A stretch of 64,000 bases of DNA, from positions 2,852,001 through 2,916,000 of the forward strand of contig NZ_CP021358.1 of assembly GCF_002157205.1 (NCBI RefSeq), given 5' to 3'. Positions within the stretch are counted from its first letter, which is position 1, and every line of letters begins with the position of its first letter. The notes beneath the pieces were generated by a model. The model ran no database searches, had not been told where the DNA came from, and saw only the letters and a program-made list of their open reading frames with translations. Source of the stretch: Kushneria marisflavi. GTDB taxonomy: Bacteria > Pseudomonadota > Gammaproteobacteria > Pseudomonadales > Halomonadaceae. This document shows, one piece after another, positions 38,564 through 49,075 of the stretch. The position numbers and the translations under genes were made by a program.

Positions 38564-41500
38564 ATGATGAATGCCAGTGATATCTCCGGATCGTCCCAGC
38601 AGGCCATGGCGGCAGGAGAGGGAGAACCCGCCTTTATCAAGGATCCGCTGTGGTACAAGGACGCGGTCATCTATCAGGTCCACGTCAAATCCTTTTATGA
38701 CGCCAATAATGACGGTATCGGCGATTTTCAGGGGCTGATCGAGCGTCTTGATTACATCGCGGGACTGGGCGTCAACACCGTCTGGCTGCTGCCGTTTTAT
38801 CCGTCGCCGCGCCGCGATGACGGCTATGACATCTCCGAATACTGTGCGGTCAGCCCTGATTACGGCACGCTCGAACAGGCGCAACAGTTTATCGAGGAGG
38901 CACATGCCCGCGGCCTGCGCGTCATCACCGAGCTGGTCATCAATCACACCTCCGATCAGCATCCGTGGTTTCAGCGGGCCCGGCATGCGCCCAGGGACTC
39001 GCCCGAGCGCGACTTTTATGTCTGGTCGGACAGCGATACCCACTACAGCGGCACCCGCATCATCTTTCTGGATACCGAGACGTCCAACTGGACGTGGGAT
39101 CCGGTGGCCGGCCAGTACTTCTGGCACCGGTTCTACTCTCATCAGCCCGACCTGAACTTCGATAACCCCGTCGTATTCGATGAGGTCATGAAGGTCATGC
39201 ATTACTGGCTGGAAATGGGCGTGGATGGTCTGCGTCTGGATGCCATCCCGTATCTGGTCGAGCGCGAAGGCACCAACAACGAGAATCTGCCCGAGACCCA
39301 CGACGTGCTCAAGCGCATCCGTACGGTGATCGATGAGCATTTTCCCGACCGCATGCTGCTGGCCGAGGCCAACCAGTGGCCCGAGGACACACGTCCCTAT
39401 TTCGGCGAGGGTGACGAGTGCCACATGGCCTTTCACTTCCCGCTAATGCCTCGCATGTACATGTCACTGGCACAGGAAGATCGCTTCCCCATCACCGACA
39501 TTCTGCGCCAGACACCGGAAATTCCCGAAAACTGTCAGTGGGCCATTTTCCTGCGCAACCATGACGAGCTGACGCTTGAAATGGTGACCGACCGCGAACG
39601 TGACTATCTCTGGAATCACTACGCCTCCGATCGTCGTGCGCGCATCAATCTGGGCATTCGACGTCGTCTGGCACCGCTGCTTGAGCGCGATCGCCGTCGT
39701 ATCGAGCTGCTCAACAGCCTGTTGCTGTCGATGCCGGGTACACCCACGGTGTATTACGGCGATGAGATCGGCATGGGGGACAATATCCACCTGGGGGATC
39801 GCGACGGTGTGCGTACCCCCATGCAGTGGTCCATGGACCGCAACGGCGGCTTTTCTCGCGCCGACCCGGCCAGCATGGTACTGCCGCCGATCATGGATGC
39901 CCTGTACGGTTTTCAGACCATCAACGTCGAGGCGCAGACCCGCGACCCCCATTCGCTGCTCAACTGGACACGCCGCATGCTGGCCGTGCGCAGCCAGCAA
40001 AAGGCGTTCGGTCGCGGCGTCATGAAGCTTTTGTATCCCAAGAATCGACGCATTCTGGCCTACATTCGCGAATACACCCATGAGGATAGCGGTGAGGTCG
40101 ATTCCATCCTGTGCGTGGCCAACGTGTCACGCTCGGCACAGGCGGTGGAGCTGGACCTTTCAAGCTGGGAAGGGCGTGTACCGGTGGAGATGCTCGGGGG
40201 CAGCAGCTTCCCGCCGATCGGACAGCTCAGCTATCTGCTGACGCTGCCACCCTATGGTTTTTACTGGTTCCTGCTGGCGCCGGAGACGGCCATGCCGCAA
40301 TGGCACACGCCGGCTCAGGAAATGATGCCGGAGCTTTTGACGCTGGTGATCAAACAGCGGCTGGAGGAGGTTGGTTCCGGCAGAACACGCCGCTCGCTGG
40401 AAAACGAAAGCCTGCCGCAGTATCTGCCGCGAAGACGCTGGTTTGCCTCCAAAAACAGCACCATCGATCGGGTCTCACTGGCCTGGGCGGTCGGCCTGGA
40501 TGGCCCGGTCATCGATGAGTACGCCTCCGGCTCGCCGACGATATTGCTGGGCGAAATCGAGGTTCAGTCGCATCAGGGCAACGAGCCATCGTCCCATGAG
40601 CGCTATGTGCTGCCATTGGGCATGATCGGCGAGGATGAAACGTCGCTTTTGCCACAGCAGCTGGCCATGGCCCGCATTCGCCGCGGCCGGGAAGTCGGGC
40701 TTCTGACCGATGCCTTTGCGATGCCGGGCCTGCCCCTGGCGGTCGTTCAGGCGCTGCGGGCAGGTACGGTGCTGGATCTGAGCCATAGCGTGGTGGAAAC
40801 GGACGCCGAGGCGCCGCGTCCCGGCGAGCTGCATTTTAGATCCACCTCGCTTCTGGCCGAGATGGAGATGTCATCTCAGGACGCCGAACTGCGTTATCTG
40901 AGCGCCGAGCAGTCCAACAGCTCCGTGATCATTGATGACCGCATGGTGCTCAAGCTGATTCGCCGGATCGAAAGCGGTATCCATCCCGAAGCGGAGATGG
41001 GTCGTTATCTGACCGAGCGCGGTTTCAATCACATTGCACCGATGCTGGGTGAAGTCACCCGCGTTGATGATCAGGGCGTGCCTCACGTGCTGATGGTGCT
41101 GCAGGGGTATATCGACAATCAGGGCGATGCCTGGGAGTGGACACTCAACACGCTCGAGCGCGCCATTCGTGATGTCAGCGAGATGGTTCAGTCCGAGCAG
41201 GAGGATGCCTACGATCCGCTGGCGAACCTGACCGGCTTTGCAGGCCTTCTGGGACAGCGGCTGGGCGAGATGCATACCCTGCTGGCCATGGAAACGCCGG
41301 AAGCCGATTTTGCCCCCGAGATCGCCGACGACGCCCGGACGCAGGCATGGGCCGAGAGTGTGCGTGCTCAGCTGGCCCGGGCCATGGAGATTCTCGAAAG
41401 CCACAAGGGCGGTGCCAGCGAAGAGGATCAGAAGCTGGCCGACTGGCTGCTGCAGCGACGTGAGTCACTCTACGAGATGGCGGATTCGTTCGCTCATCAT

Positions 41501-42040
41501 GCTCGTGGCAGCCTGTGCACGCGTACCCACGGTGATCTGCATCTGGGCCAGATACTGGTGTCGCATGACGATGCCTACATTATCGACTTTGAAGGAGAGC
41601 CTGCCCGCTCACTCGATGAGCGCCGCATGAAGAGCAGCCCGTTGCGCGATGTGGCAGGGGTGGTGCGCTCCTTTGACTATGCCTCGGCCATGGCGCTGGA
41701 CAATGCCTATCGCGCCGATGTGGCCCATGATCGGGAAGCGGTGAGTCAGGATGTCATCGAAGACTATCGTCACCGGGTCACACAGGCGTTTTTGCTGGCC
41801 TACCGCCAGGCCACGCATCAGGTGGCCCATGAGTGGCAGTTCGAGGATGGTGCCAGTGCTGCGCTGTCGCTGTTCACATTGGAAAAGGCCGCTTACGAGA
41901 TTGCCTATGAGGCCGCCAATCGGCCGGCATGGCTGAGTGTACCCATGCGAGGTCTGGTCGCACTCTTTGACGAGTTGAGCGCCCGCTCGTCCAACGACAT
42001 GTCCCAACCAGGGGAGGGTCATCATGACGACTCGCAGTAA
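38564..42040 (+). CDS. treS: Trehalose synthase (maltose glucosyltransferase)-maltokinase fusion
   Basis: Bifunctional protein of 1158 residues. Residues about 20-570 are a TreS domain (GH13_16), interconverting trehalose and maltose: [19 protein letters not shown], nucleophile Asp226 in [10 protein letters not shown], Glu268 in [11 protein letters not shown] and [13 protein letters not shown]. From about 600 onward lies a maltokinase (Mak/Pep2) with [10 protein letters not shown], the kinase catalytic loop [10 protein letters not shown] (Asp991) and IIDFEGEP (Asp1008). The product, maltose-1-phosphate, is the donor for GlgE encoded upstream. The start has two adjacent ATGs (38564, 38567) after GAGGAGG. 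It overlaps glgB2 by 17 bases. Confidence 0.95.
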   Translation: MMNASDISGSSQQAMAAGEGEPAFIKDPLWYKDAVIYQVHVKSFYDANNDGIGDFQGLIERLDYIAGLGVNTVWLLPFYPSPRRDDGYDISEYCAVSPDYGTLEQAQQFIEEAHARGLRVITELVINHTSDQHPWFQRARHAPRDSPERDFYVWSDSDTHYSGTRIIFLDTETSNWTWDPVAGQYFWHRFYSHQPDLNFDNPVVFDEVMKVMHYWLEMGVDGLRLDAIPYLVEREGTNNENLPETHDVLKRIRTVIDEHFPDRMLLAEANQWPEDTRPYFGEGDECHMAFHFPLMPRMYMSLAQEDRFPITDILRQTPEIPENCQWAIFLRNHDELTLEMVTDRERDYLWNHYASDRRARINLGIRRRLAPLLERDRRRIELLNSLLLSMPGTPTVYYGDEIGMGDNIHLGDRDGVRTPMQWSMDRNGGFSRADPASMVLPPIMDALYGFQTINVEAQTRDPHSLLNWTRRMLAVRSQQKAFGRGVMKLLYPKNRRILAYIREYTHEDSGEVDSILCVANVSRSAQAVELDLSSWEGRVPVEMLGGSSFPPIGQLSYLLTLPPYGFYWFLLAPETAMPQWHTPAQEMMPELLTLVIKQRLEEVGSGRTRRSLENESLPQYLPRRRWFASKNSTIDRVSLAWAVGLDGPVIDEYASGSPTILLGEIEVQSHQGNEPSSHERYVLPLGMIGEDETSLLPQQLAMARIRRGREVGLLTDAFAMPGLPLAVVQALRAGTVLDLSHSVVETDAEAPRPGELHFRSTSLLAEMEMSSQDAELRYLSAEQSNSSVIIDDRMVLKLIRRIESGIHPEAEMGRYLTERGFNHIAPMLGEVTRVDDQGVPHVLMVLQGYIDNQGDAWEWTLNTLERAIRDVSEMVQSEQEDAYDPLANLTGFAGLLGQRLGEMHTLLAMETPEADFAPEIADDARTQAWAESVRAQLARAMEILESHKGGASEEDQKLADWLLQRRESLYEMADSFAHHARGSLCTRTHGDLHLGQILVSHDDAYIIDFEGEPARSLDERRMKSSPLRDVAGVVRSFDYASAMALDNAYRADVAHDREAVSQDVIEDYRHRVTQAFLLAYRQATHQVAHEWQFEDGASAALSLFTLEKAAYEIAYEAANRPAWLSVPMRGLVALFDELSARSSNDMSQPGEGHHDDSQ

Positions 42041-44261
42041 ACAGGACGTTCACAGCGCGTCACTCGATCGCACATCCCTGCACCCCGATGCCGCGCAGGC
42101 ACTGGTCGAGGGTACCCATGGGGATCCCTTTGCCGTGCTTGGGCCACATGAAGTGGATCATGAGATGGTCGTGCGGGCCTTTTTGCCGCGCGCCATTGGT
42201 GTGGAGCTGCTCGAGCGCGACAGCAACCGTGTCATGACCCGGCTTCAGCCGGGTCAGGTGCCGGATCTTTTTGTCGGTCGGCTGGATCGGCTTGTCCCTT
42301 ACCGCCTGCGCATTCGCTGGCCGCATGGCGAGGAGATCGTCGAGGACCCCTATACTTTTGGGCCACTGCTCGGAGAGCTGGATCTTTATCTGATCGGTGA
42401 GGGCAATCACCGTGAGCTGGGCACCTGTCTCGGTGCGCAGATGATGACGGTGGACGGGGTAAAGGGAGTACGCTTTGCCGTCTGGGCGCCCAATGCCCGG
42501 CGCGTCTCGGTGGTGGGCGAATTTTGCCAGTGGGATGGACGACGCTATCCGATGCGGCTGCGTCAGCCTACAGGCGTCTGGGAGATCTTCATCCCCGGCC
42601 TTGGAGAAGGTGCCGTCTATAAATACGAGATTCTGGGTCAGTCAGGGCTTCTGCCACTCAAGGCAGACCCGGTGGCACGGGCGACCCAGTCCCCGCCCGA
42701 AACCGGTTCGGTGGTCGCTGCACCGCTGTCTCATGACTGGCAGGATCAGGCATGGATGGAAGGGCGCGCCTCACGTCACGGCGCGGATGCGCCCATCTCG
42801 GTCTACGAGGTGCACGCGGCGTCCTGGCGGCGTCACGGCGGTGATGAGGGCGAGCTTTACAGCTGGGGCGATCTGGCTCAATGGCTGATTCCCTATGTCA
42901 AGGAAATGGGCTTTACCCACATCGAGCTGCTGCCGATCATGGAGCACCCCTTTGGCGGGTCCTGGGGCTACCAGCCGCTGTCGCAGTTCGCGCCCAGCGG
43001 CCGGTTCGGCAAGCCGCAGGAGTTTGCCGCCTTTGTCGATGCTTGCCACCAGGCCGGTATCGGCGTCATTCTGGACTGGGTGCCGGCGCATTTCCCGACT
43101 GACCCGCATGGGCTGGCCCGCTTTGACGGTACGGCGCTGTATGAATACCAGGACCCTCGTGAAGGATTTCATCAGGACTGGAACACCTATATCTACAACC
43201 TCGGTCGTCATGAGGTGCACGGCTTCATGCTGGCCTCGGCCCTCTACTGGCTCAAGCATTTCCATGTGGATGCATTGCGCGTGGATGCGGTGGCCTCGAT
43301 GCTTTACCGCAACTATTCACGCCAGGAAGGGGAGTGGATTCCCAATCGTCACGGCGGGCAGGAGAACCTGGAAGCCATCGATTTTCTGACCCATCTCAAT
43401 GAAGTGGTTGGTGAAGAAGCGCCCGGCGCCGTCATGATTGCCGAGGAGTCCACGGCCTGGCCCGGCGTGAGTCGTCCCGTGTCCGAAGGCGGTCTCGGCT
43501 TCAACTACAAGTGGAACATGGGCTGGATGCACGACACCCTCAGCTACATGAGTGAGGATCCGCTGTATCGAAGCTACCATCATGGCGAGCTGACCTTTTC
43601 GCTGGTGTATGCCTTCTCCGAGCGCTTCATGCTGCCGATCTCTCATGATGAGGTGGTGCACGGCAAGGGGTCGCTGATCAACAAGATGCCGGGCGATCGC
43701 TGGCAGCAGTTTGCCAACCTGCGCGCCTGCCTGTCGCTGATGTGGACCCATCCGGGCAAGAAACTGCTGTTCATGGGGTGTGAGCTGGCACAGTTTCGTG
43801 AATGGAGTCATGACCGCGAACTGGACTGGTTTTTGCTGGCCGACAGCGAACATCAGGGCATTGCCGATCTGGTCCGTGATCTTAACGGGCTCTATACCAG
43901 CGAGCCGGCCCTGCATGAGCAGGACTGTATCCCGGCAGGGTTTGAATGGGTCATCGGTGATGATGCCCGGAACAGCGTTCTGGCATGGCTAAGATGGAGC
44001 CGCGACGGCGAGCCGGTGCTGGTGGTGCTCAATCTCACCCCACAGGCGCTGTCGGATTATGGCGTCGGTGTGCCGTCAGCGGGTTACTGGCAGGAGTGCT
44101 TCAACAGTAATGCCCGCTTGTATGGTGGTACTGGAACCGGCAATGATGGTGGGCGTGACAGTGAGGCGCGTGAAAGCCATGGTCATCCGTTTACGCTGTC
44201 ACTGCATCTGCCGCCTCTGGGCGCCGTGATCCTCAAGCCCGGTCAAAAGACGCTGGACTGA
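42024..44261 (+). CDS. glgB: 1,4-alpha-glucan branching enzyme (second copy)
   Basis: GH13_9 branching enzyme of 745 residues, closer to textbook GlgB than the first copy. It shows [12 protein letters not shown] at the start, [29 protein letters not shown] (CBM48), nucleophile Asp421 in [12 protein letters not shown], Glu474 in [14 protein letters not shown] and [13 protein letters not shown]. Its position after glgE and treS::mak is the classic GlgE-pathway order, where GlgB branches the chains built by GlgE. The ATG lies inside the end of treS::mak. Confidence 0.96.
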   Translation: MTTRSKQDVHSASLDRTSLHPDAAQALVEGTHGDPFAVLGPHEVDHEMVVRAFLPRAIGVELLERDSNRVMTRLQPGQVPDLFVGRLDRLVPYRLRIRWPHGEEIVEDPYTFGPLLGELDLYLIGEGNHRELGTCLGAQMMTVDGVKGVRFAVWAPNARRVSVVGEFCQWDGRRYPMRLRQPTGVWEIFIPGLGEGAVYKYEILGQSGLLPLKADPVARATQSPPETGSVVAAPLSHDWQDQAWMEGRASRHGADAPISVYEVHAASWRRHGGDEGELYSWGDLAQWLIPYVKEMGFTHIELLPIMEHPFGGSWGYQPLSQFAPSGRFGKPQEFAAFVDACHQAGIGVILDWVPAHFPTDPHGLARFDGTALYEYQDPREGFHQDWNTYIYNLGRHEVHGFMLASALYWLKHFHVDALRVDAVASMLYRNYSRQEGEWIPNRHGGQENLEAIDFLTHLNEVVGEEAPGAVMIAEESTAWPGVSRPVSEGGLGFNYKWNMGWMHDTLSYMSEDPLYRSYHHGELTFSLVYAFSERFMLPISHDEVVHGKGSLINKMPGDRWQQFANLRACLSLMWTHPGKKLLFMGCELAQFREWSHDRELDWFLLADSEHQGIADLVRDLNGLYTSEPALHEQDCIPAGFEWVIGDDARNSVLAWLRWSRDGEPVLVVLNLTPQALSDYGVGVPSAGYWQECFNSNARLYGGTGTGNDGGRDSEARESHGHPFTLSLHLPPLGAVILKPGQKTLD

Positions 44262-44273
44262 TCCGGCAATAAT

Positions 44274-44304
44274 GCACATGGCGTAGCAGGACTACGCCAT
44301 GTGC
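44274..44304 (+). terminator. Hairpin ending the glycogen/trehalose cluster
   Basis: Perfect 13-base-pair stem GCACATGGCGTAG / CTACGCCATGTGC with loop CAGGA, thirteen bases after the glgB2 stop. There is no T-run, so termination is plausible but not certain. Confidence 0.55.
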
Positions 44305-44433
44305 GACAAAACGTGCATCGCGGCAAACCGTTAAAGCTTCTTTAATATAGGAGAAGTCTTATATAGACGGAGCGGTCGCCTCATATCGTCAGCGGCGGGT
44401 GGCTGTTCCCGGTCGACAGGACGGGAGGTCGCC

Positions 44434-44628
44434 ATGCGTCACCATCGACATTATCCCCTCGTTGATATCGCCATTCTTTTGATAGTGATACTGCTGGCGC
44501 TGTTTGTGCTCATGCGCGGCGATACGCTGGTCCCCGAGCGGGACAATCATATGCCCGCCTGGTGTGAACACCATGACGGGCATTGTCCGGATGTTTCCAG
44601 CGATCCGGTGCGCAGTTTCAAGGGCTAG
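44434..44628 (+). CDS. Small single-pass membrane protein, 64 residues
   Basis: A basic His-rich start (MRHHRHYP), one strong hydrophobic helix (IAILLIVILLALFVLM, residues 12-27) and a polar C-terminal tail with two Cys (WCEHHDGHCP) that may form a disulfide or bind a metal. GGGAGG stands six bases before the ATG. No family recognised. The Cys and His cluster on what would be the outer face is notable. Confidence 0.6.
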   Translation: MRHHRHYPLVDIAILLIVILLALFVLMRGDTLVPERDNHMPAWCEHHDGHCPDVSSDPVRSFKG

Positions 44629-44637
44629 ACGCAGGAA

Positions 44638-45144
44638 TCAGTTTTCCAGCGCTTCACCGGCACGCTGCAACAGATTGGACGTGGCCTGGCGAGTATCCTT
44701 CCAGGCACTGCTGGCGGCGTCGCTGGTCTTTTGCCAGGTCTGTGAAGCCTGCTGACGCGCCTTCTGCCACCAGTCATTGCTCCAGGTGGGCTGCTGCTTG
44801 AGCGCGTCGCGATCAAGGTTGACGATCACGTTATATTGCAGGTCTTCAAGATCGGTGTCGGTGCTGGTTTCGACCGTGAAATCACCGCGCTGAATGACAT
44901 AGCCGTGATCCTGTGGATCAAAATTGTCGTCATCGGTTTCGATCACGATGGCCTGAAGCGTCATGTCATCGCCAAACAGCAGATCTTCCACCTCTCCGAT
45001 AGCCTGATCTTCATTTTGAAGATGAACATCAGCATCCATCAGTTTATCTGCAGAATAGAGGCCGTCGGTGGCCGGCTGGCTGGCCTGAGCCATGGCGGCG
45101 GCACTCATCATGACGGCGCCTGCGAGTAGTGAGCGATACTTCAT
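44638..45144 (-). CDS. PRC-barrel domain secreted protein
   Basis: Exported protein of 168 residues: signal peptide of about 21 residues (AAAMAQA), then a PRC-barrel-like domain (YSADKLMDADVH, QAIGEVEDLLFGDDMTLQAIVIE) and a C-terminal amphipathic, Trp/Gln/Ala-rich helical tail (WWQKARQQASQTWQ). The ATG at 45144 is chosen because it begins the signal peptide; the frame stays open to 45231. Such proteins are often stress-induced in halophiles and rhizobia. Convergent with the small membrane protein gene. Confidence 0.82.
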   Translation of the reverse strand: MKYRSLLAGAVMMSAAAMAQASQPATDGLYSADKLMDADVHLQNEDQAIGEVEDLLFGDDMTLQAIVIETDDDNFDPQDHGYVIQRGDFTVETSTDTDLEDLQYNVIVNLDRDALKQQPTWSNDWWQKARQQASQTWQKTSDAASSAWKDTRQATSNLLQRAGEALEN

Positions 45145-45253
45145 GGAGAACGTCCTTGTGTCGTGTTTCCCGAAAATCATGGCACTCGAGCGGCGGGTAT
45201 GCCCGGCCTGATCGTTAAATGCCAGTTTCAATTAAGCGTTTGTTGCACGCTGA

Positions 45254-45589
45254 TTACGATGACTTGAGCGGATCGTGGCCCCAGTTCATCAGCGAATAGC
45301 GCCAGCGCGAGGTCTCTTTATCTTCCTTTTGCGGCGGCTGCTTGAGATGACGCGCCACATACTGATTGACCTTTTTCATGTGGCTGTAGTCGTTGTCATC
45401 GAGTTCAGCCTTGCGCTTTCTTTTGATCTCGACAATGCGACGGCCTGACCGATGTCCGGTGGATTCGCCGTCGCTGCTGTCACCGACCGATTTTGATTCG
45501 TCGCTTTCAAGCCACTCTTCAAGCTCCTTCGGCGCCATGTTGACGCTTTCCTTGAAGTCCTGGTAAATCGTTTCGTGATCGTCGCTCAT
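45254..45589 (-). CDS. DUF3140 family protein
   Basis: Small acidic and basic patchy cytoplasmic protein of 111 residues. The family signature is clear: NMAPKELEEWLESDESKSVG near the start, GESTGHRSGRRIVEI in the middle and SRWRYSLMNWGHDP at the end. The text reads like a DNA- or nucleoid-associated stress protein but the function is not established. GGAGGA precedes the ATG. It sits next to a DUF2945 gene, a pairing seen repeatedly for these two families. Confidence 0.88.
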   Translation of the reverse strand: MSDDHETIYQDFKESVNMAPKELEEWLESDESKSVGDSSDGESTGHRSGRRIVEIKRKRKAELDDNDYSHMKKVNQYVARHLKQPPQKEDKETSRWRYSLMNWGHDPLKSS

Positions 45590-45639
45590 GGTGTCCTCCT
45601 TGACACATGATATAAAAACGTTGGCCGCTGAATGATGGC

Positions 45640-45858
45640 TCAGGCCTTGCGCAGCTCCTTGTGGAGCTTGAGCACACGATCGCCGTCATCCTGTTTGATC
45701 ATATAGGCCGGCTCTTCTTCGCTGGCATTGCGGGTGACGTCGCTGCCCTTGATGCGCCGGGTCACCTTGTCGGTATATTTGCGCGTCACCTTGCCTTCTG
45801 CCCAGTGATCTCCCCACTTCCATTTCACGCGCTGACGCTGACGGTAGTGCTCACTCAT
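45640..45858 (-). CDS. DUF2945 / HVA1-type TUDOR domain protein
   Basis: Cytoplasmic protein of 72 residues with one small beta-barrel domain (QRVKWKWGDHWAEGKV, AYMIKQDDGDRVLKLHKELR). Matches the hypervirulence-associated TUDOR (DUF2945) family. It has a good GGGAGCG ribosome site and is followed 50 bases later by the DUF3140 gene, so the two are probably co-expressed. Function unknown; stress association is inferred from context. Confidence 0.88.
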   Translation of the reverse strand: MSEHYRQRQRVKWKWGDHWAEGKVTRKYTDKVTRRIKGSDVTRNASEEEPAYMIKQDDGDRVLKLHKELRKA

Positions 45859-45946
45859 GAAAACGCTCCCTGTTGTTTCATGGTGGGTTGGACGCCGTGT
45901 GTCGACTCGTTTGTCGATTGATCACAGCGTTTGAGTATCGGGTGGC

Positions 45947-46990
45947 TCAACTTTCGCGGTGGCGATCCTCTCCGGTCGGGACACTGCTGACATCGGTAAA
46001 GGCGTTTTCACCAATGTCATGATTGTCGCTGGCCACGGTATCGGCGGCCCAGGCCCCCCGTTCGCCCATCGGTTTCGGTTTGCCCGTTGTCGTGTCCTCG
46101 CGGGTCTGGCGTTCCAGCTCGCAGTTGAGCGCGGCCCCCAGCAACACGATAAAGGCCGATAGCCAGAACCACAGCAAAAGCACCATGACCGCACCAATGG
46201 TGCCGTAGGTCTGATTGTAGCTGCTGAAATTTCGAACATAGATGGAAAAGCCGATCGATCCCAGCGCCCAGAGCAGGGTAGCCGTGACGGACCCCATGCT
46301 GATCCAGCTGACGCGTGACGGTGCCCGATCGGGTCCGTAGCGATAAAGAATCGTGATGGCGGTAATGACCAGCATCAGCAGGATGGGCCAGCGGATATAG
46401 GTCAGAAGGGTTGAAAGGGTGTCGCCAAAGGGCAGCCAGGCGATCAACGGAGGCAGTACGGCAATGGTGCCCAGCGTCAGAATGGTCATCACCATCATGG
46501 CCCCGGTCAATATCCAGGTCATCAAGGTCAGCTTGATCAGCCCGCGCTCTTCCTTTTCCCCATAGATGATGTTGAGCCCGGCCATCAATCCTTTCATTCC
46601 CTTGGAGGCGCTATAGACCGTGAACACCAGGCCCGCGACCGCCGTAATGCTCATGCCGGTACCGGCGTTGCTATTCACCGACAAGGCCTGCTGGCGAATG
46701 ATGCTGGCAGCGTCTTCGGGCAGTACGCTACTGAGCATTTCGATCTGACCCTGAACCTGTTGTGGGTCAAAGGCCAGGCCCCAGATCGAAATGAAGGCAG
46801 CGATGGCCGGAAAAATCCCCAAAAAGGCATAAAAGGCGATACTGGCGGCGATCAGGGTGGCGTGATTGGCCTCCACCTGGCGCTTGACGCGCAGCAGCGT
46901 GTCCTTCCAGCCCAGCCCCGGCATGGCAAACGGTGACGTGGTGTTGCGTCCCCGATCCCTGCCACGATGCTTGTCGGTGGTGTCCTGCAT
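45947..46990 (-). CDS. YihY/BrkB family inner-membrane protein
   Basis: Membrane protein of 347 residues with six predicted helices and the YihY/BrkB signature: YAFLGIFPAIAAFISIWGLAFDP, SVNSNAGTGMSITAVAGLVFTVYSASKGMKGLM, YRYGPDR and LLLWFWLSAFIVLLGAALNCELE. A C-terminal polar tail of about 60 residues follows. I favour the ATG at 46990 (GGGGTAACC upstream); an ATG at 47032 adds 14 residues without a ribosome site. Often called a virulence factor or RNase BN in old records; neither is supported. Divergent from the next gene. Confidence 0.88.
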   Translation of the reverse strand: MQDTTDKHRGRDRGRNTTSPFAMPGLGWKDTLLRVKRQVEANHATLIAASIAFYAFLGIFPAIAAFISIWGLAFDPQQVQGQIEMLSSVLPEDAASIIRQQALSVNSNAGTGMSITAVAGLVFTVYSASKGMKGLMAGLNIIYGEKEERGLIKLTLMTWILTGAMMVMTILTLGTIAVLPPLIAWLPFGDTLSTLLTYIRWPILLMLVITAITILYRYGPDRAPSRVSWISMGSVTATLLWALGSIGFSIYVRNFSSYNQTYGTIGAVMVLLLWFWLSAFIVLLGAALNCELERQTREDTTTGKPKPMGERGAWAADTVASDNHDIGENAFTDVSSVPTGEDRHRES

Positions 46991-47155
46991 GATTTGGTTA
47001 CCCCGGTTGAACGATTCAGGCTGGTGCGTCATGCATTCAGGTGCCTGACGTATAAAATGAAATACCCTGTATGGGGCGTCTCCCAGTGTAGCGACAATAA
47101 TGCCATCATTGAGATTCGAACCAGGTCACGACGTGTCCGTGTCCATGCGTTAAAG

Positions 47156-48547
47156 ATGTCAGTATCTCAGCCACGTCATGCCTTAAGGGTTACGTTCTTG
47201 GTCAGTGTAGAGCGCAGGGAAGGTTTCAACATCAAGATCTCACGAGTGCTCAGGGAGGCCACCGAGCACGGGCTGGATCTTTATCTGTTTGTACCTGCAG
47301 AGATCGATCTTCATCGTAATGTTGTCTCGGAAGGAAGTTTTTATCACAACGCCATCCATCTAAAGCGCACCTACTACAGCAATCAGCGTCATCTGCCGCT
47401 GGCACATAGCCGACTGGCGCGCCGGGACCGGCAGTCACCCGAGCGTTATCGGCTGAGTCTGAGCCTTTATGCCTACCAGTATGTGGTGGCGCTTGAACGT
47501 CTGATTGCGCCGCTGGAAGGGCATCCCGATAGGGTGAGCGTGGAGGCCCTTGAAGAGATCATCGAACTGGCGCGCAGCGTGCCCAGGCGCATGCGCCGCA
47601 ACCGACCCGTCGATGACAATCAGCTCAAGTACTTTATCAATATCGATAATTACCTCTCCTGGATCACCGAACAGCGGCTCTTGAAGCTGATTGCCGGTCT
47701 GCCCGAGTGGGAGGATTCGCAGGCGATGGCGCGCCATGACCTGTTCGAGATCTGCCGGTTTGAAAACCGCTACCGCAGCGAGCATCAGTACAACTCGAGT
47801 CGTGCTTCCCAGAGCCCGTCGCGCATTTCCAACAAGATGCGCCTGCTGCGCCGTTTGATTGAATATCCAGTGACCCTCAAGCAGCGAACGCGTGAGCTGG
47901 GTGCCTGGGAGGAGCGCGGCGTCAAGGCGCTCGCCACTGGCGTGGTGATGCTGGTGATTTCGGTCATGATGCTGGAGGCGCGTAATCTGGTCGGGGACCT
48001 GACCCTGCGCTTTGTACTGATACTGGCGCTTTTGTATGCCATGCGTGAGGTCTTCAAGGAAGATCTGCGCAATACGCTGTGGCGCTGGCTGCGGCGGGGC
48101 AGGCCCAAATGGATACGCCAGTACTTCGATGTCCACAGCAAGGAGATGGTCGGGCAGCAGCGTGAATGGCTCGATTATGTTCGCTTCAAGCGGCTTGATG
48201 ACGACATTCGTGCCACCCGGGGTGGTGGCGTGACCCAGCGTGAAGAGGTGATTCTTCAGTATCGAAGCCGTTCGAAGATGCTGCCGACCCGGTTTCTCAG
48301 CGGCTATGAAGAAACCCGTGAAATCATGATGCTTGATCTTTCAGTGATCGCGAATCTGCTGGAAGACAGCCATCATCATGTCTACCAGTTGCTCGATGGC
48401 GAGGTGAATCGCGAAGTGGTCGAGCGGCGTTACCAGATCAATCTGGTGGCGCGCACCATCCGCGGTTCCCAGAAAACCACTGTTCAGCGATGGAAAATCA
48501 ACATGAGCCGCTCGGGGATCGTGGATATCGAGGAATCCACGCCCTGA
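47156..48547 (+). CDS. Hypothetical protein with paired membrane helices, 463 residues
   Basis: I do not recognise this family. The first 250 residues are soluble and rich in Arg and aromatic residues, starting with a beta-rich segment (HALRVTFLVSVERREGFNIKISRVL). Two adjacent hydrophobic helices lie around residues 260-300 (ALATGVVMLVISVMML and FVLILALLYAM), then a second soluble domain ending in a beta-rich region. The frame is open from 46967, but upstream of 47156 it would cover the divergent promoter; no start has a strong ribosome site. The arrangement suggests a membrane-anchored two-domain cytoplasmic protein. Confidence 0.75.
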   Translation: MSVSQPRHALRVTFLVSVERREGFNIKISRVLREATEHGLDLYLFVPAEIDLHRNVVSEGSFYHNAIHLKRTYYSNQRHLPLAHSRLARRDRQSPERYRLSLSLYAYQYVVALERLIAPLEGHPDRVSVEALEEIIELARSVPRRMRRNRPVDDNQLKYFINIDNYLSWITEQRLLKLIAGLPEWEDSQAMARHDLFEICRFENRYRSEHQYNSSRASQSPSRISNKMRLLRRLIEYPVTLKQRTRELGAWEERGVKALATGVVMLVISVMMLEARNLVGDLTLRFVLILALLYAMREVFKEDLRNTLWRWLRRGRPKWIRQYFDVHSKEMVGQQREWLDYVRFKRLDDDIRATRGGGVTQREEVILQYRSRSKMLPTRFLSGYEETREIMMLDLSVIANLLEDSHHHVYQLLDGEVNREVVERRYQINLVARTIRGSQKTTVQRWKINMSRSGIVDIEESTP

Positions 48548-48580
48548 AGATGAGGCCCAACCCATGCAAAGGAGACCTCA

Positions 48581-48895
48581 ATGCAGAGCAATACCGATGA
48601 AGTGATTCGCACGCCCGAAGCGCAGGCGGAAGTGGACCAGCAGTGCCAGTCGCTGGCCCTCTATGAATACGAGAGCTGCCCATTTTGCCGACGCGTGCTG
48701 CATGAGATCGAGCAGCTGTCGCTCAACATCGAACTGCGCAACACCCGTGAGGATTCCTCGGCCCGTGATGAGCTGCGTGAGGGCGGCGGTCGCACGATGG
48801 TGCCGTGCCTGCGTATCACTCAGGAAACCGGCGAAACCCACTGGATGTACGAATCTGCTGATATCGTGGCCTGGCTGCGCCAGCAGTTTGCCTGA
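48581..48895 (+). CDS. Glutaredoxin/GST-N-like thioredoxin-fold protein
   Basis: Thioredoxin-fold protein of 104 residues with the dithiol motif CPFC (Cys33 and Cys36), a cis-Pro loop MVPCL (about 73-77) and WMYESADIVAWL at the end, which is the glutathione-binding region of the GST N-terminal/glutaredoxin family. AAGGAGA before the ATG. It lies 33 bases after the previous gene. It is a clear paralogue of the protein encoded at 53404-53796. Confidence 0.85.
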   Translation: MQSNTDEVIRTPEAQAEVDQQCQSLALYEYESCPFCRRVLHEIEQLSLNIELRNTREDSSARDELREGGGRTMVPCLRITQETGETHWMYESADIVAWLRQQFA

Positions 48896-49075
48896 TCGAG
48901 CGTTATTAACGCTGCCTGAATGTTTGTGCCCGATTCGTCACATTCATTCACAAAATCACGGCTGACGACCGGCCAGTGCCGTCTATGCTGTAGATAAGGG
49001 TGTCGACACAAGCGTCTGTTAGTAAAGGCTTAGTAAAGGCCCTGTTGGCATCATCATGCAGAACAGGAGGTTGGC

